Shown piece after piece: positions 44,201 to 55,690 of a DNA stretch of 64,000 bases. Both the position numbers and the translations under genes were made by a program. The notes under the pieces were generated by a model, which worked only from the letters and a program-made list of their open reading frames with translations, was not told the origin of the DNA and did not search any database. Numbering within the stretch: position 1 is the stretch's first letter; each line of letters opens with the position of its first letter. Source of the DNA: Diadema setosum (Eukaryota; Echinodermata; Echinoidea; Diadematoida; Diadematidae); NCBI RefSeq assembly GCF_964275005.1, contig NC_092700.1, forward strand, positions 16,214,617-16,278,616. The letters run 5' to 3'.

Positions 44201-45725
44201 GAGATGTCAAATTCAACTTGTCTACACTTTATGGAACGAGGAATTGGTGCAGGAGTGTCCTCATGCCAAGTCACCATAGAGGCAAATTAAATTTTGCATG
44301 TACAGTTTCTTGAGGTTCTAGATTATTTTGTGAGCATGAGTAGGTTGAGCATGAGTAGGTTGAGCATGATTTAGCACAAAGATATGTGCACCAAATTGCC
44401 GAGCCTTGGACAAAAAAAGTCATACAAATGCTGAATACAGGTAGACTTGCATGCAGCTCAATTCATTGACTATCGGTCTCAAAACCAGGTCTGCCAACAT
44501 TCCCACATCCAAATCAGGGAGATTCCACACAGTAATCAGGGAGATATATGTGTGTTACATGCATTTCAGTGGGCGAAAATAATTCCCAAATCAGGAAGAT
44601 TTTGATATTCTCTTATTCAGACATGAATAAATTATGACATTTTCAGGGAGACTCCCTCAGAATCAGGGAGACTTGGCAGCTCTGCAGAACTGACCGGTCC
44701 TTTCTCCCTCCTCCCCCTCCCAACAAATGAGCTGTATCGTCAGTCATGACATTACAAAAAGCTTTTATCACAGCCAGTTCCCAAATTTCAAAAAGAAAAA
44801 TGTTCAGTTGTGGAAAAACATCCAACAAGTTCAAAGTATTAATGGTATGGCTTCTTATAGAAATTTATAAGGTCCCTATAAGTAGGCACTTGGACTCATG
44901 TCTGACATGCAGAATACAGTATCCATGTACAAGTATACATATCAGAGTGGACATGATTCAAACTACATGTACAGGTACAACATGTATTCATGACATTACA
45001 AAAAGACAAAGCTGCATCTTCGTAATCACAGAAGTGTCTATAATGTTTCGAATAACTTCAATAATCTAATAGATTCATCAAATAGTGTGTCTTGAGAAAT
45101 CAAATCAAGACCCAATTCACACCAAAGGTGGTCCCTAGCAGGATTGCACTAAACAGATTTCCCCAAAGTGAAAATAAGGACATACATTAAATTGTATCAA
45201 TACGTCTGTACCATGGGAAGGGCCACCACACCCTTCATAGCAGGATTGCACTAAATAAATTTCTCCAATGTGAATGTAAGAAAATGCTGATACCACGGAA
45301 GGTCCTCTGCACCCTTCCAAGTGTACCAGCCATGTCATGCAGAGCATGTCCAGTAGGGCTGGGCCCTAAACCCATAATTCGTCACACTTGCACCTTCAGT
45401 GAAAGGGCAAAAATAACAGCATTTCAAACTTTTATCAGCAATGCCTGGTACATGTACATTGTACATATGTGTATTCAAATGACTCTAATGGTACATAGCT
45501 CGAAGCATAGCAGGTCACCTATGACAAGGAAGTGTGATGAAGGTAAAGATATACATACTGCTGGAGTAGCTTCCAGGTCATCTTTGACAGTGTTTATACT
45601 CTCTGGGAATAAATGAGATCATAACTCTGAAGTCCTTTTCAAGAGTCATCCGCACAATTGTTCACAGAGTTGCTATCTCAGCACACTGGACTCCATCCAC
45701 ATGAATGTTCCAATACTCTGGGCCA
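41240..45725. other. Intergenic region between convergent EMC2 and PTRHD1
   Basis: No exon recognised. It contains a pogo-like MITE start at 42488 (CAGGGGACTCTCGTTAAATA), a C run at 41912-41924, frequent short 'tgtacagtgta'-like palindromic words, and a two-copy tandem repeat at 45137-45330. I could not find a clear AATAAA for PTRHD1 on the minus strand here. Confidence 0.6.
45137..45330. repeat. Two-copy diverged tandem repeat of about 100 bp
   Basis: 'agcaggattgcactaaa' followed by 'atttc(c/t)cca' occurs at about 45137 and 45240, and 'ccttc' plus 'ggtcct/ggtccc' elements recur after each. It lies just downstream of PTRHD1 and may be in its 3' UTR. Confidence 0.6.
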
Positions 45726-48648
45726 TCATTTGTACAGTTTGAACTTCTTGAAATACTTTTGCACCTCCTCTTTGGGGTAAGGTTTCACTGCGAGACAAGT
45801 GGCAAAGTTCTCTGGCTGCTCGATCCACAGTTTGTGATCAACGCTGTGCTCTGTCAGCTTCTCAGACAAGTTCTTCACATCCTCTTCACTTTTAGCCTAA
45901 TCAATAGGAAAGGAGATACATGTACACAATCAGGAGCCATGACAAGCAACGATACCCCAGCAAAAATCAAGTCTGCCACACCAATTAATGAAGGTACGTT
46001 TATTCAGTGTACATTGTAGGTCAACCATGATAGGGTTCAGTCATATGCAGCAGTCATTACCCACCCCCCCCCCCCCACCAAAAAAAAAAATTTAAAAAAA
46101 AAATGCTAATCAATACAATGTACAACAAACATCAAATCAAATCAGCTACACTACTTATGATTACAGCTCAGTATCATTTACTGACTGGTATACTGTTCGT
46201 AATTGTCATTCTTTCATCCTTGAAAAGTTACAGAATCTGCCTTCATCTGGTAATACATACATGAATATGTACATTGTATTTCCATATCAGAACAAATCCC
46301 ATACACTGTCATATTCAATTGATACTACAGTAAAATCACACAGTGTTGTACTACTGCAAGACATACAGCAATGCTATTAGGCACTAATGCCCTATCTTAA
46401 AGCAACAGTGTTGCTACACTTGTACCTAACTGGTAATTTCACTTACAAGTAGATTTGAAAAATTCCATGTTTCTGCAATATCTCATTTACATTGCATTTC
46501 GAAATGGTAATGACCTCGGAGATTATTTAAATAAAAATGTTGTTCAATCTGAGGAAAGAGAGGGCATATACAGTATTATTATTAGTAACTTTGACTCGTA
46601 GATGATTAACATACCTCCAAGATGACTTTATGCATATTGTCCAGGTCAGCAGTGTACTTGAGGACGTTGTCATCATCCCTGAATAGATGCATCACTGCAG
46701 TACATGCATGGCAAGCCTTGTAAAACATAGATAAACAAGAGCACAGATTTGAAGAAAGTAAAATGTGAAGACAAGTACATACATGTACTTGTTCTACACT
46801 GCGACATTACCACACCATTTTTGCCCGAAAATGATGGACAACTGGTATAAAGTAGTGGAGGTATGTGGAATACCATGAAGAAAAAAAAAAAACATGATTT
46901 CAAGCTAAATGAAAGATATTTGTTTTTCTATTTGTGTGTTTGTTTTTGTTGTTTTTTCGGGGGGGGGGGGGGAACCTCCTTTTGCGACAGTCACACCAAG
47001 TTGCAGTTACACACTGTACAAGCTTTACCAATCTTAAAAGGGCGACATTTTCAACCTTAACCCTAGCCCGACCAGATGTCGCGACTAATACACTTGTGTA
47101 CAGCGACAGGGCTGTGTATAGTTACCTTAAAGGGATAGTACAGTATTGGTGGGGATGAGAATTTGGCTTTTAACTTTGTGCGAGATAACAAGGAAACACT
47201 TATGAAATAGTACAGAGCATACTATTTTAAGAGGAATTCAGAGTTTGTTTGATGAAAATTGGGTTTGGCATTACTGAAACATCCAAAAACAAAGTAAAAC
47301 AAAGCGATCGTAAAAAAGTGTGGGTCCCACACTTATTAGAATCGCTCTGTTGTGGCTATCTCGGCCATTTCAAAACCAATTTTCATCAAATAAATGTTGA
47401 ATTGCTCATAGAATTACGTGCTCTTTCATATTTCATAAGAGGTTTCTCATTATCTCACCAAAAAATGTTAGAAATCCGAAATTGGGTCTCAACCAAAACT
47501 ATACGATCCCTTTAACCCTAATCACAGCCCAGGACTTACAAGAGTTTCTTATGATGATTAAAATACACACATGCCCAGGCTCTTAAAAGAGAATTAAACC
47601 TGATAATATGGATTGAGTGAATGCAGAAATCTAATTATTTGAGCACACCAGTAGCAAAAAAAAAAAAAAGAAAGAAAAAAAAACTGTTGAAAAACTGCTT
47701 AGTTATCCAATATGGCAATAGTGGCGAGCCAATCACAATGGAGTAAAGGAGTCAAAAGGGGGCCTGAGCTTTTAATCCTAGCAGAATCTCCATCAGAGGC
47801 AAAATAACAAACAAGCATGGAAAGCAATCACATAACATGCAACAAGCACCGTCAGGGAAGGGCTATGGACATGGAACAAAGAAAACTAAAGGGCCGGCCG
47901 GCCGGGGCGGGGCTAGCCTTTAAACAAGGCGACTCGCTCTGCGTGCCCCCGTATAGCGCGTTTACCCCACAAACCTGTTGGCCGGCGAGTGGAGGGAGCC
48001 GCCTTTATCCACTCGTTCATCAGGGATGTGTACTTTTGTCGTTGTTGTTGCTTTATATTCTTTGACAAATTTGCGTACAAATTTGACGCAGAAAATACAC
48101 ACGGCACCAAGGCAACCCGCGCTTGCTTGCTAACAAATTTATATTCTTTGACAAATTTGCGTACAAATTTGTTAGCAAGCGCGCGCGGCTTGCCTTGGTG
48201 CCATGTGTATTTTCTGCGTCAAATTTGTACGCAAATTTGTCAAAGAATATAAAGCAACAACAACAAAAGTACACATCCCTGAACGAGTGGATAAAGGCGG
48301 CTCGCTCCACTCGCCGGCCAACAGGTTTGTGGGGTAAACGCGCTATAGGGGGCACGCAGAGCGAGTCGCCTTGTTTAAAGGCTAGGGCGGGGCCGGTTGC
48401 CGCGTCGGTGCGGTTGTGTACTATAAGGGCCTCGCGCGGCACTCCAAGGCAAGGGTTTAGGGGCCATGTCATGCACTGTTTCGATCTTTAAATGATCCTG
48501 ATTGATATTTTGGCTACATAATTATATTCAAATTTATCAAGACTCTTTAGAGTTCACTTACTTGTGCAATCACCGCCCCGGTAGGCCATTTTAGAGCAGT
48601 AAGAAGATCTCCACGTACGACGATGTATTGCACCATGGACGCTGACAT
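45726..48648 (-). CDS. PTRHD1: PTRHD1, peptidyl-tRNA hydrolase 2-like domain protein, 3 exons, 119 aa
   Basis: Small Pth2-fold protein; the family is annotated as putative peptidyl-tRNA hydrolase, which would recycle stalled peptidyl-tRNAs, though activity of PTRHD1 itself is uncertain. Coding exons in minus order: 48648-48562, 46716-46615, 45896-45726; GT-AG borders, all phase 0, 360 nt with stop. Human PTRHD1 has 140 aa with a longer N-terminus. Residues 5-30 read 'MVQYIVVRGDLLTALKWPTG' 'AVIAQ', then 'ACHACTAVMHLF', 'DLDNMHKVILE', 'HKLWIEQPENFATCLAVKPY' and 'PKEEVQKYFKKFKLYK', matching human motif by motif. The start could also be Met5. Intron 1 (46717-48561) holds a MITE and a 473-bp palindrome. 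Divergent from CENPO, as in human. Confidence 0.95.
47131..47511. mobile_element. MITE of the TTAA/AGGGAT family, best-preserved copy (PTRHD1 intron 1)
   Basis: TTAA flanks at 47127-47130 and 47512-47515; ends AGGGATAGTACAGTATTGG and (reverse complement of right) AGGGATCGTATAGTTTTGG. The interior is a large imperfect inverted repeat around GTGTGGGTCCCACAC near 47320-47335, with matching 'gatgaaaattgg' and 'ccaattttcatc' arms. About 381 bp, non-coding. Confidence 0.87.
47750..48480. mobile_element. Large foldback element with a 473-bp near-perfect palindrome (PTRHD1 intron 1)
   Basis: 47750-47890 is homologous to the left flank of the 32880 repeat. The palindrome proper runs 47913-48385: CTAGCCTTTAAACAAGGCGA on the left is the exact complement of the right end, and the arms of about 225-235 bp match with only scattered mismatches through the centre near 48148. 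The roughly 24-base loop repeats text of the left arm ('atattctttgacaaatttgc' at 48057 and again at 48141). Flanks are unusually GC-rich (GGCCGGCCGGCCGGGG at 47892). Apparent reading frames of 120-140 codons across it are mirror images of each other and not genes. Confidence 0.85.
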
Positions 48649-49130
48649 CTTGAAAATTATGAGGCCTTCTCAGTAATTTTTTTGTTATTTTCCTAAAAAC
48701 AAATCTGTTTTTATCATTTTTTCCCATTAAAGGTATTTTAAAATATGTATATTTTATGGATATTTTTATTGATTTAACTATTAAAAAATTACTTTGATTA
48801 CATTCTTAATTTGTGAGCATTACTCAAAGTTAAGTTTCTAAAGGGCGCACAAGTTGAACAGATCGCTGCGAACATGCTGCTCAGCTTCTAGCAGCACGGC
48901 TGTATAAAAGGTACGGCTAGGCGCCGGGCAAGCAAGTGGGAACGCTCGCTGGCAACGAACACTGATCCCGCTCCAAAGCTCCATGATGCTTCGATGAGTG
49001 TGGTGACTATGAGCACAAGTGAAGTGGTGTCCGGTGTGACTGCTGCATGGCAGATGAGACAGAGTATACATGATAATACACTTGCTCGCGCATGGTGCCA
49101 TCTGATCTGCCTTTTGCTTGGAAATGAAAG
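48649..49130. promoter_or_regulatory. Bidirectional promoter region between PTRHD1 and CENPO
   Basis: 482 bp separate the divergent start codons. TATAAAAG at 48903-48910 is in CENPO orientation and could set a start near 48935; none is obvious towards PTRHD1. The PTRHD1-proximal half is AT-rich and the CENPO-proximal half GC-richer. No other motif is strong enough to name. Confidence 0.45.
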
Positions 49131-52100
49131 ATGGAAGTTCTTACGGAGAGACTGACTAAAGGTAGGTTTTCGAGAAAATGCTCAAACTCGATGAGTCTGT
49201 TTTATTTGATATAGCCATAGGGTCTAGGCTAGGCTAAATTTACATCAACAAAAGGAAGCAGACCCATAATTGTCACACCCATACAACAACATAGACCGTA
49301 AATTAATATAAATGTAAGTGCTAACGTTAAGTGCCCGGCTTCAAAAGGCTATGGCCATGCCCATGGGCATGGCAATGACGTGTTCTTTCTGTTCATAATC
49401 ATATGAATTATGATATAGGTATAGATCTACACGATATAGGCCCAGACCGGTTGTTGTTGTGTTTTGGTAATTGAGGCGCACGTACACACGCATCATTCAC
49501 ATAGGGGCCTAGATCCTACTACTTGTATGAATATTTGCACCTTCATCTGCGTAATATCATTATGTTGCATAAAATTTCTGGGTTCTATTTACCTTCAGTC
49601 TCCATTCATCAAAAAACTGTGAATTTTGAAATACTGCTACTGACAGTATGTCTAAAAAAACTATATTGTAGTGTGTGCCTGCAGGGAATTTACACTATAA
49701 CGGAAGGTAGTACATGTATTATAGTATTACTAAGCATTCTCACTTAGCAGAGAGTGAGATAGGGTAATTTTTTCAAAATTACCACACCATCAAGGATTTT
49801 ACCCTATTTTGGAGGTCAGCCCTGCTATGGATCTACTATTGGGCCTATACCTTTCATTTTTCTTGTTTTAAATCCACTTATGTATATGTGATCTATATCA
49901 GGCACCCTCCAGCATCTGCAGAGGTTGGAGGAGCAAGCTGATGAGCTAAGTCAGGAGGGGGAGAGCAGGGTTAAACAGGAACGCACACTGAGGGCGCTAC
50001 AGAAAGCTGTCCACCAGCTTCAAGAGAGGCGGGACTTGCTCAAGGTTCAGATTGCGAATTCTCCCAATAAGGTACACTCTTTTGATATATCTTGCGGAGA
50101 GAATTGCTCTCATTGCTTTTATTCGCTCACATGGGATTGATCTTTTTTGTTTATTTGTCCATTTGTTTGTTCGTGTGTGTTTTAGCAGGTGTAGGACTGT
50201 CTTTTCTTTTAAAGCTGAGTGGTTTGTGTGGCACAGAGACGAACGCAACACGCTGCCTCCCCCCATTCTGTATCAAATGTCGTGACACCGAATGAGAATA
50301 GCGCTGGCACAATGGGTCAGCGAACACACACAGGTCTTACCCAAAATGGCTGTCCGAGCCACGCGAAGCTTCCGAAGGGATCCGAATGGACGCACACTCA
50401 CAGTGCGCATGCACATGAAGAGAGGCCAAAAGAGCCAAGCGTCTTCTGGCCTCTCTCCTCCAATCACCGCTGCTCACGGTCACAATGTTTGTGTATGAAG
50501 CATACACACACACACACACAGTCCCACACATTTATGGATAGCACTGCAGTCTGGCATTGCGCAATTGCGTGCACAAATTTCGTTCGTTCGGAGGAGTTAG
50601 TTACGCAATAACGTACCATTAGGGGTGACGATCGTCCGACTTTAACAAATCAATTCATGATTTTCATTCAATAGCGAATGATTCGGTTTGTTAGTATAAA
50701 CTCAGTATGCAAATTTATGAAATTCTTCCGTCGAGATGCTTTCATTGCAACTGATTGACAAATTATTTACGTCGATGCAGGGCAATTTGTCAATCAGTTG
50801 CAAACTTAGTATGCTTTTAATTTCAAGGTCGTACTTACATAAATTTCTCAAAATGCAGGATTTTTATTAACTTTACATACTCTTTCACTTGATGAACAGG
50901 AATACAATGAGCATCTGGACTTACATCATTAATACAAAGATATGATTTTTGTTTGTTTTTGTTTTGTTTTTAAGGAAGGAAAATAGATTTAGAAAAAAAA
51001 AAGAGAAATCTTCTGTGCTAAGCCAGTCTTCTACAGTAATGTAATATGTATCTCTGTCACTTTTGTTTGATCCTTTGTGAAGTTATGTTGAAGTTAACGC
51101 ATTTTGTGTATCATACATGTGACTTCATTTTCACAGAGTAGCACATCCAAATGAAAGAAAGAAATTACATCATCTTGTAAATACATGCCAATGTTGATTC
51201 TAGCTGTTGAGGATGCATCAAATCTGTTATCAATGCCAGAGATATGAACCTTTCCAGTGACATCTCCACAGGTATTGGGGCCAATCCTACAGAATGTCCA
51301 GTCCAAAGACAAGGACTCCCTGTCCGCTGCTGTCCAGGAATCAATCCAAGGTCCAGCTGACCGGAAAGTCCTCCATCAGGCCGTCACGGAGGCCTTGCAG
51401 CTGAAAGAGAGAGAACTTTCTGCTTCTTATCGACTCACTGGTAAGATGGGGACATTGCAAGGCAGAAGGCAAATTTGTCCTCATTGCCTATAGTCCTTGG
51501 CAGGGGATTTAAGGCTGTTGGTCAAGTGGCAGCTGATTCTTTACCCATTGAGGACGGGCTGATTTTGCTACAACATGCATTTCCCATAGAGACCTGCCCG
51601 AGTATACTGTGGACGAGTCTTCTTTTTGTCCCCGCCGAACGAGTTCGAGCAGGGGACTATGAAACGGGCTCCGTACGTGTGTGTGTCCGTGTGTCCGTCC
51701 GTCCGTCCGTCCGTCCGTCCGTCCGTGTGTCCGTCCGTCCGTCCGTCCGTGTGTGCGTCCGTGTGTGATCAAAATCTTCAATTTGCTACTTCTCTGTCAT
51801 TTATGAGCCAATTTTGATTCTGTTTGCTTTATATGATAGCACTACCTGGGAGCTTTGAAACTTCTACACAGAATTTCAGTCGTGACCTTTGACCTTGACC
51901 TTTGACCTATATTGTACATTTTGCTACAAAATGCTACTCCTTCGCCATTTCTAACCCGATTTCGATTCCGTTTGCTTTATGTGATGGCACTAGGTGAGGG
52001 CTTCAAAACTTCTACACAGAATTTTGACCTTTGACTTCTTTGACCTTTGACCTTGATTTTTTGACCTATATTGTACATTTTTGCTACAAAATGCTACTCC

Positions 52101-55100
52101 TTCGCCATTTCTAACCCGATTTCGATTCCGTTTGCTTTATGTGATGGCACTAGGTGAGGGCTTCAAAACTTCTACACAGAATTTTGACCTTTGACTTCTT
52201 TGACCTTTGACCTTGATTTTTGACCTATATTGCACATTTTGCTAGAAATGCTACTCCTTCGCCATTTTTAACCCGATTTCAATTCTGTTTGCTTTATATG
52301 ATGGCACTAGTTGAGGGCTTCAAAACTTCTACACAGAATTTTGACCTTTGACTTCTATGACCTTTGACCTTGATTTTTGACCTATATTGTGCATTTTGCT
52401 ACAGAATGCTACTCCTTCGCCATTTCTAACCCGATTTCGATTCCGTTTGCTTTATGTGATAGCACTAGGTGAGGGCTTCAAAACTTCTACACAGAATTTT
52501 GACCTTTGTCTTCTTTGACCTTTGACCTTGATTTTTGACCCATATTGTACATTGGCTACAAAATGCTACTCCTTCGCCATTTCTAACCCGATTTCGATTC
52601 CGTTTACTTTATGTGATGGCACTAGGTGAGGGCTTCAAAACTTCTACACAGAATTTTGACCTTTGACTTCTTTGACCTTTGACCTTGATTTTTTGACCTA
52701 TATTGCACATTTTGTTACAAAATGCTACTTCCGGCGGGGACATATGTTACGCACCGCGTAATTTCTACTTTTCCTTGTTTCTCATTGGTTGTGTGAAATA
52801 AATCCAAATAATGATTGTTATTTTCTGTCACTTTTTTACATCAAATCAAATCTCTTCCTCTCTATCTATCTGTCCGTCTTTCTGACTGTCTATCTATATA
52901 TCTATTATGTCTCTATCTGTTAGATATTAAAGGGTGTGTACAGTTCTGGTCAAGGTGAGGATTTAGCTTTTAATGTTTTGCAAGATATTCAGAAACCACT
53001 CTATGAGATGTTAAAGAGCATGCAATTCTAAGGGGTATCAAAAGTTTATTTGATGAAAATCGGTTTTGAAATGGCTGAGATATCCGAAAACAAGGTGAAA
53101 CAATGAGATCCTAATAAAAGGTGTGGCCTGTCGCCTTTTATTATTATCACTTTTTTGGATATCTCAGCCATTTGAAAACCAATTTTCATCAAATGTTGAA
53201 TCCTTCTTAAAATTACATGCTCTTTCATATTTCATAAGAGGTTTTTCATTATCTCACGTAGGAATGTTCAAAACATGAATTCCCACCTCACCCAGTACTG
53301 TACAGTCCCTTTAAAGTGCATTGCATGTTTGTGCGCTCCAAGGCATATTCGTTGTTTATTTTTAGGTCTATGTACTACTATGCGTTGTAAACAACACAAT
53401 TCAAACAAAGCTGTCATGGGTACTGATATTCTATTAAGTTTGTGGCATTTCAAATAAACTGAATTAGATTGTAGTGCCCTGTATCAGAAATATGTTCAGT
53501 GTGTTGATGAGATAATGAACACAACAACAAAAAAATAAAAAAATAAAGATTGAAGAAAGACCTATTTAGACTTTAAGTTTTAATGATCCCAATGACTCCA
53601 TCATGAGTAATTTCAAATTTGAATCTGATTCTGTTTGCACCTTATGACTTCATACTTTACAGGTGTGTGCATGTAACTTCCTGTAGTGACAACAGACACT
53701 CCATTTTGTGTTTCTTGTTTAAGTCCTTTTTTATGTATTCATGGTGATAATTGTAAAAACTTGTTTTATTTATTTGGTGTTTTTTTGTTTTTTTTTGGCT
53801 GCGTCTCAAGGTTGCACTGTTCACAAAACTGACAATGACTGCATCCGTGTGCGGTGGGACACCTTTGATAGTGGGGAGTACTTCCAGCCATACTATGCCA
53901 TCGTGGCGATGAACAAGGATGAGAGCCTGCATCTCACCAAGCACAACCTCCCTTACTTCATGCCCCTGAAGAAGATTGTCTCGGAGCATCTCAACACCGA
54001 CCTCCAACGCTTTGTGCAGGAAGTGGGCGACTTTCTCAATGCTCTCGTGTCTAGAAAGCAGCAAGTCAGTGAAGCGCAGGTGAGGGAAAATGAGGCGAAG
54101 TCTTCTCTTCCATGCTGTTGTGTGTTAGATTGCAACTTTTGTAGGCAGTGTAGTACGAAAGAGTGGCAAGTTGGCCCAGTGGGTAGGGTGCTTGTGCCTG
54201 GTATTCAAGGACTGGGGTTCAAGGCCCAGTGAGTTCAGCTGAGTAGTGATGTGTGTTACCCTGCTGCCCCTATTGTGAAAGACTAAATATTTTGCATAGT
54301 GTAAGAGTGGAAACTTTACGTAATTAATCGTTCACACCAGCCCAATTTTAGTGATAATTCATTTGCAATTTACAGAATTGCTGAGGAGAGCTTTTCTGTG
54401 CATATTTTAGTGTTTTCTCAAGAGTGATAAGTATATTGTACACAGCCTGGTTGGCAGCTATGACAGTGTATTTGATAATACACATGTTATCCATGGTTAC
54501 TATTTTATTACATTACATATTATTTAACCAATGTAATTTTTGCAGGAAAGGAGGACAAGGAACATACGGGGTAAAATTGTGTCCAGCAATGCCTTCGATA
54601 CCATCGGCCTGACCCTGTCCAGCAGGAGGTTGGCAGCCAGCATGTTGGACATCAAATTGATCTATGATGACCTGTGGAAAGACAGACCAACCAGGGTATT
54701 GATGGAGTCGCCAAGTAAGTTAATTAATCACATCATTCAGTTTGTCTCATCTCGAATGCAAATTTGAAGATTCATCTTCTCAATACAGTGCTCTCCCCTC
54801 ACAGCAAATATGGTTATTACAAAATTCCTTATACAGCGAAATCAAAATTCAGGTCCCAAAATTATCATCTCTATATCTGTTCATACTGTACTGTTCAGCT
54901 ATAACAAATTTTGATGTGAGGAAAGTAAACTGCTGATCCTAAGTACTTTGTTATAATGAGAGTCGCCTGTATTGGCAAAACAATGTGCTATACTCAATTT
55001 GGATGGTACTTTTAGTGGAAATCTAAATCGTGTCTTGTTTCAATATGTTGTTTGAATGAACTGCAACAGTAATTTTTCTTTTCTATGTGGATTCAATTCC

Positions 55101-55690
55101 ACATTCCTTTTTAATGAAATAAGATTAATTTGTAAAAATATGTATAATGTGTGTTTCTGTGAAAGTGCCTTCAAGTATTCTTCTGCAATCATAGGTGTAG
55201 TTCTTCATTCTCAGAACCAGGATATGGGTATTAAATGTTCTCAGAATAACAAAACATTCCAGAAAATGTGGTAAAGGTCCTGAGATCAATAAGTAATAAA
55301 GGTTCCATCAACAGAGCTAAGAGGGCCAGTGTTGAACAGAAGCAGGCTCATCGTCACTTTTAAATGATGAATCTTCCTTGAGAGTATTCCATTAAGTTGG
55401 AGCAAAATGAAAATCTGTTATCCCCAAAACATTTATTAGAGATGCTGCTTACACAGAGATCATATAAAGGTGACATGCATGTTCAATCATTATGATTATT
55501 ATTATTGTTTTTTATGATTATTATTATTGTTTTTCATCAGCCAATCAGGAGGCAGTTTTTGTACGAAGTGATTTGTTGGTCTGTTTATAAACTTGCAGAT
55601 GCAGACATCAGGCAGGAGTTCGGAGCCATACGTGATATGTTCCTTGGTGAGAGACTAGCAGATGCTATTGCAACCGTGTTTGAACAGTGA
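49131..55690 (+). CDS. CENPO: Centromere protein O (MCM21R), 6 coding exons, 299 aa
   Basis: Kinetochore subunit of the constitutive centromere-associated network (CENP-O/P/Q/U/R group; yeast Mcm21), in the nucleus at centromeres. Coding exons: 49131-49161, 49902-50071, 51272-51440, 53811-54079, 54546-54714, 55599-55690; GT-AG borders, frame kept, 900 nt with stop; human CENPO has 300 aa. An N-terminal coiled coil (about residues 12-60: 'LQHLQRLEEQADELSQEGES', then 'KAVHQLQERRDLLKVQIANS') precedes the RWD-like region: 'SASYRLTG', 'YYAIVAMNKDESLHL', 'PYFMPLKKIVSEHLNTDLQR', 'FVQEVGDFLNALVSRKQQ', 'IKLIYDDLWKDRPTRV' and 'FLGERLADAIATVFEQ'. These align with human CENPO in order. The last junction is the least certain: an extra 28-nt in-frame exon at 55541-55568 is conceivable. 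Introns hold a minisatellite element, a MITE, a SINE and a pogo-like MITE. Confidence 0.94.
50708..50806. repeat. Dispersed repeat with a 20-bp inverted pair (CENPO intron 2)
   Basis: Begins like 35843 ('gaaattcttccgtcgagatgct') and then carries TTGCAACTGATTGACAAATT and its reverse complement AATTTGTCAATCAGTTGCAA about 20 bases apart. The 35.8-kb copy lacks the left arm. Family otherwise unknown. Confidence 0.7.
51628..52742. mobile_element. Mobile element carrying a 157-160-bp minisatellite (CENPO intron 3)
   Basis: Short inverted termini TGTCCCCGCCG (51628) and CGGCGGGGACA (ending 52742). After the left end come a 'gagttcgagcaggggacta' segment and a (GTCC)n run to about 51765. Then about six tandem units of 157-160 bp begin with a diverged one at 51777; the word 'atgctact' recurs at 51931, 52091, 52248, 52406, 52563 and 52722. 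Each unit contains several TGACCT half-sites such as TTGACCTTTGACCTTGA. No coding capacity. The transposon class is not determined. Confidence 0.85.
52931..53310. mobile_element. MITE of the TTAA/AGGGAT family (CENPO intron 3)
   Basis: TTAA flanks at 52927-52930 and 53311-53314; ends AGGGTGTGTACAGTTCTGG and (reverse complement of right) AGGGACTGTACAGTACTGGG. The interior inverted repeat 'gatgaaaatcggttttgaaa' / 'ttttcatc' matches the copies at 12598 and 47131, with about 150 bp on each side of the centre. Confidence 0.85.
54168..54300 (+). mobile_element. Probable tRNA-derived SINE (CENPO intron 4)
   Basis: A-box-like 'tggcccagtgggtagg' and B-box-like 'ggggttcaaggcc' lie about 50 bases apart, followed by non-tRNA sequence. 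Like the 36.8-kb SINE it does not fold as a working tRNA. The limits are approximate. Confidence 0.55.
54786..54969. mobile_element. pogo-like MITE (CENPO intron 5)
   Basis: TA flanks at 54784-54785 and 54970-54971; ends CAGTGCTCTCCCCTCACAGC and (reverse complement of right) CAGGCGACTCTCATTATAAC. The interior shares 'aaattcaggtcccaaaa' and 'gtactttgttat' with 28898-29083. About 184 bp. Confidence 0.75.

Noticed and set aside
48053-48491. Frames of 122 and 139 codons on opposite strands
   Set aside because: They lie across the palindrome and are mirror translations of the same repeated DNA; no family match.
51475-51781. Frames with repeated SVRP / GRTD units
   Set aside because: They come from the (GTCC)n microsatellite inside the mobile minisatellite element.
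51777-52735. CRISPR-like array of regular repeats
   Set aside because: Units are 157-160 bp and tandem with no unique spacers, in an animal intron; it is a minisatellite.
54168-54260. Possible tRNA gene in CENPO intron 4
   Set aside because: A and B boxes are present, but the arms do not pair as a tRNA; called a SINE.
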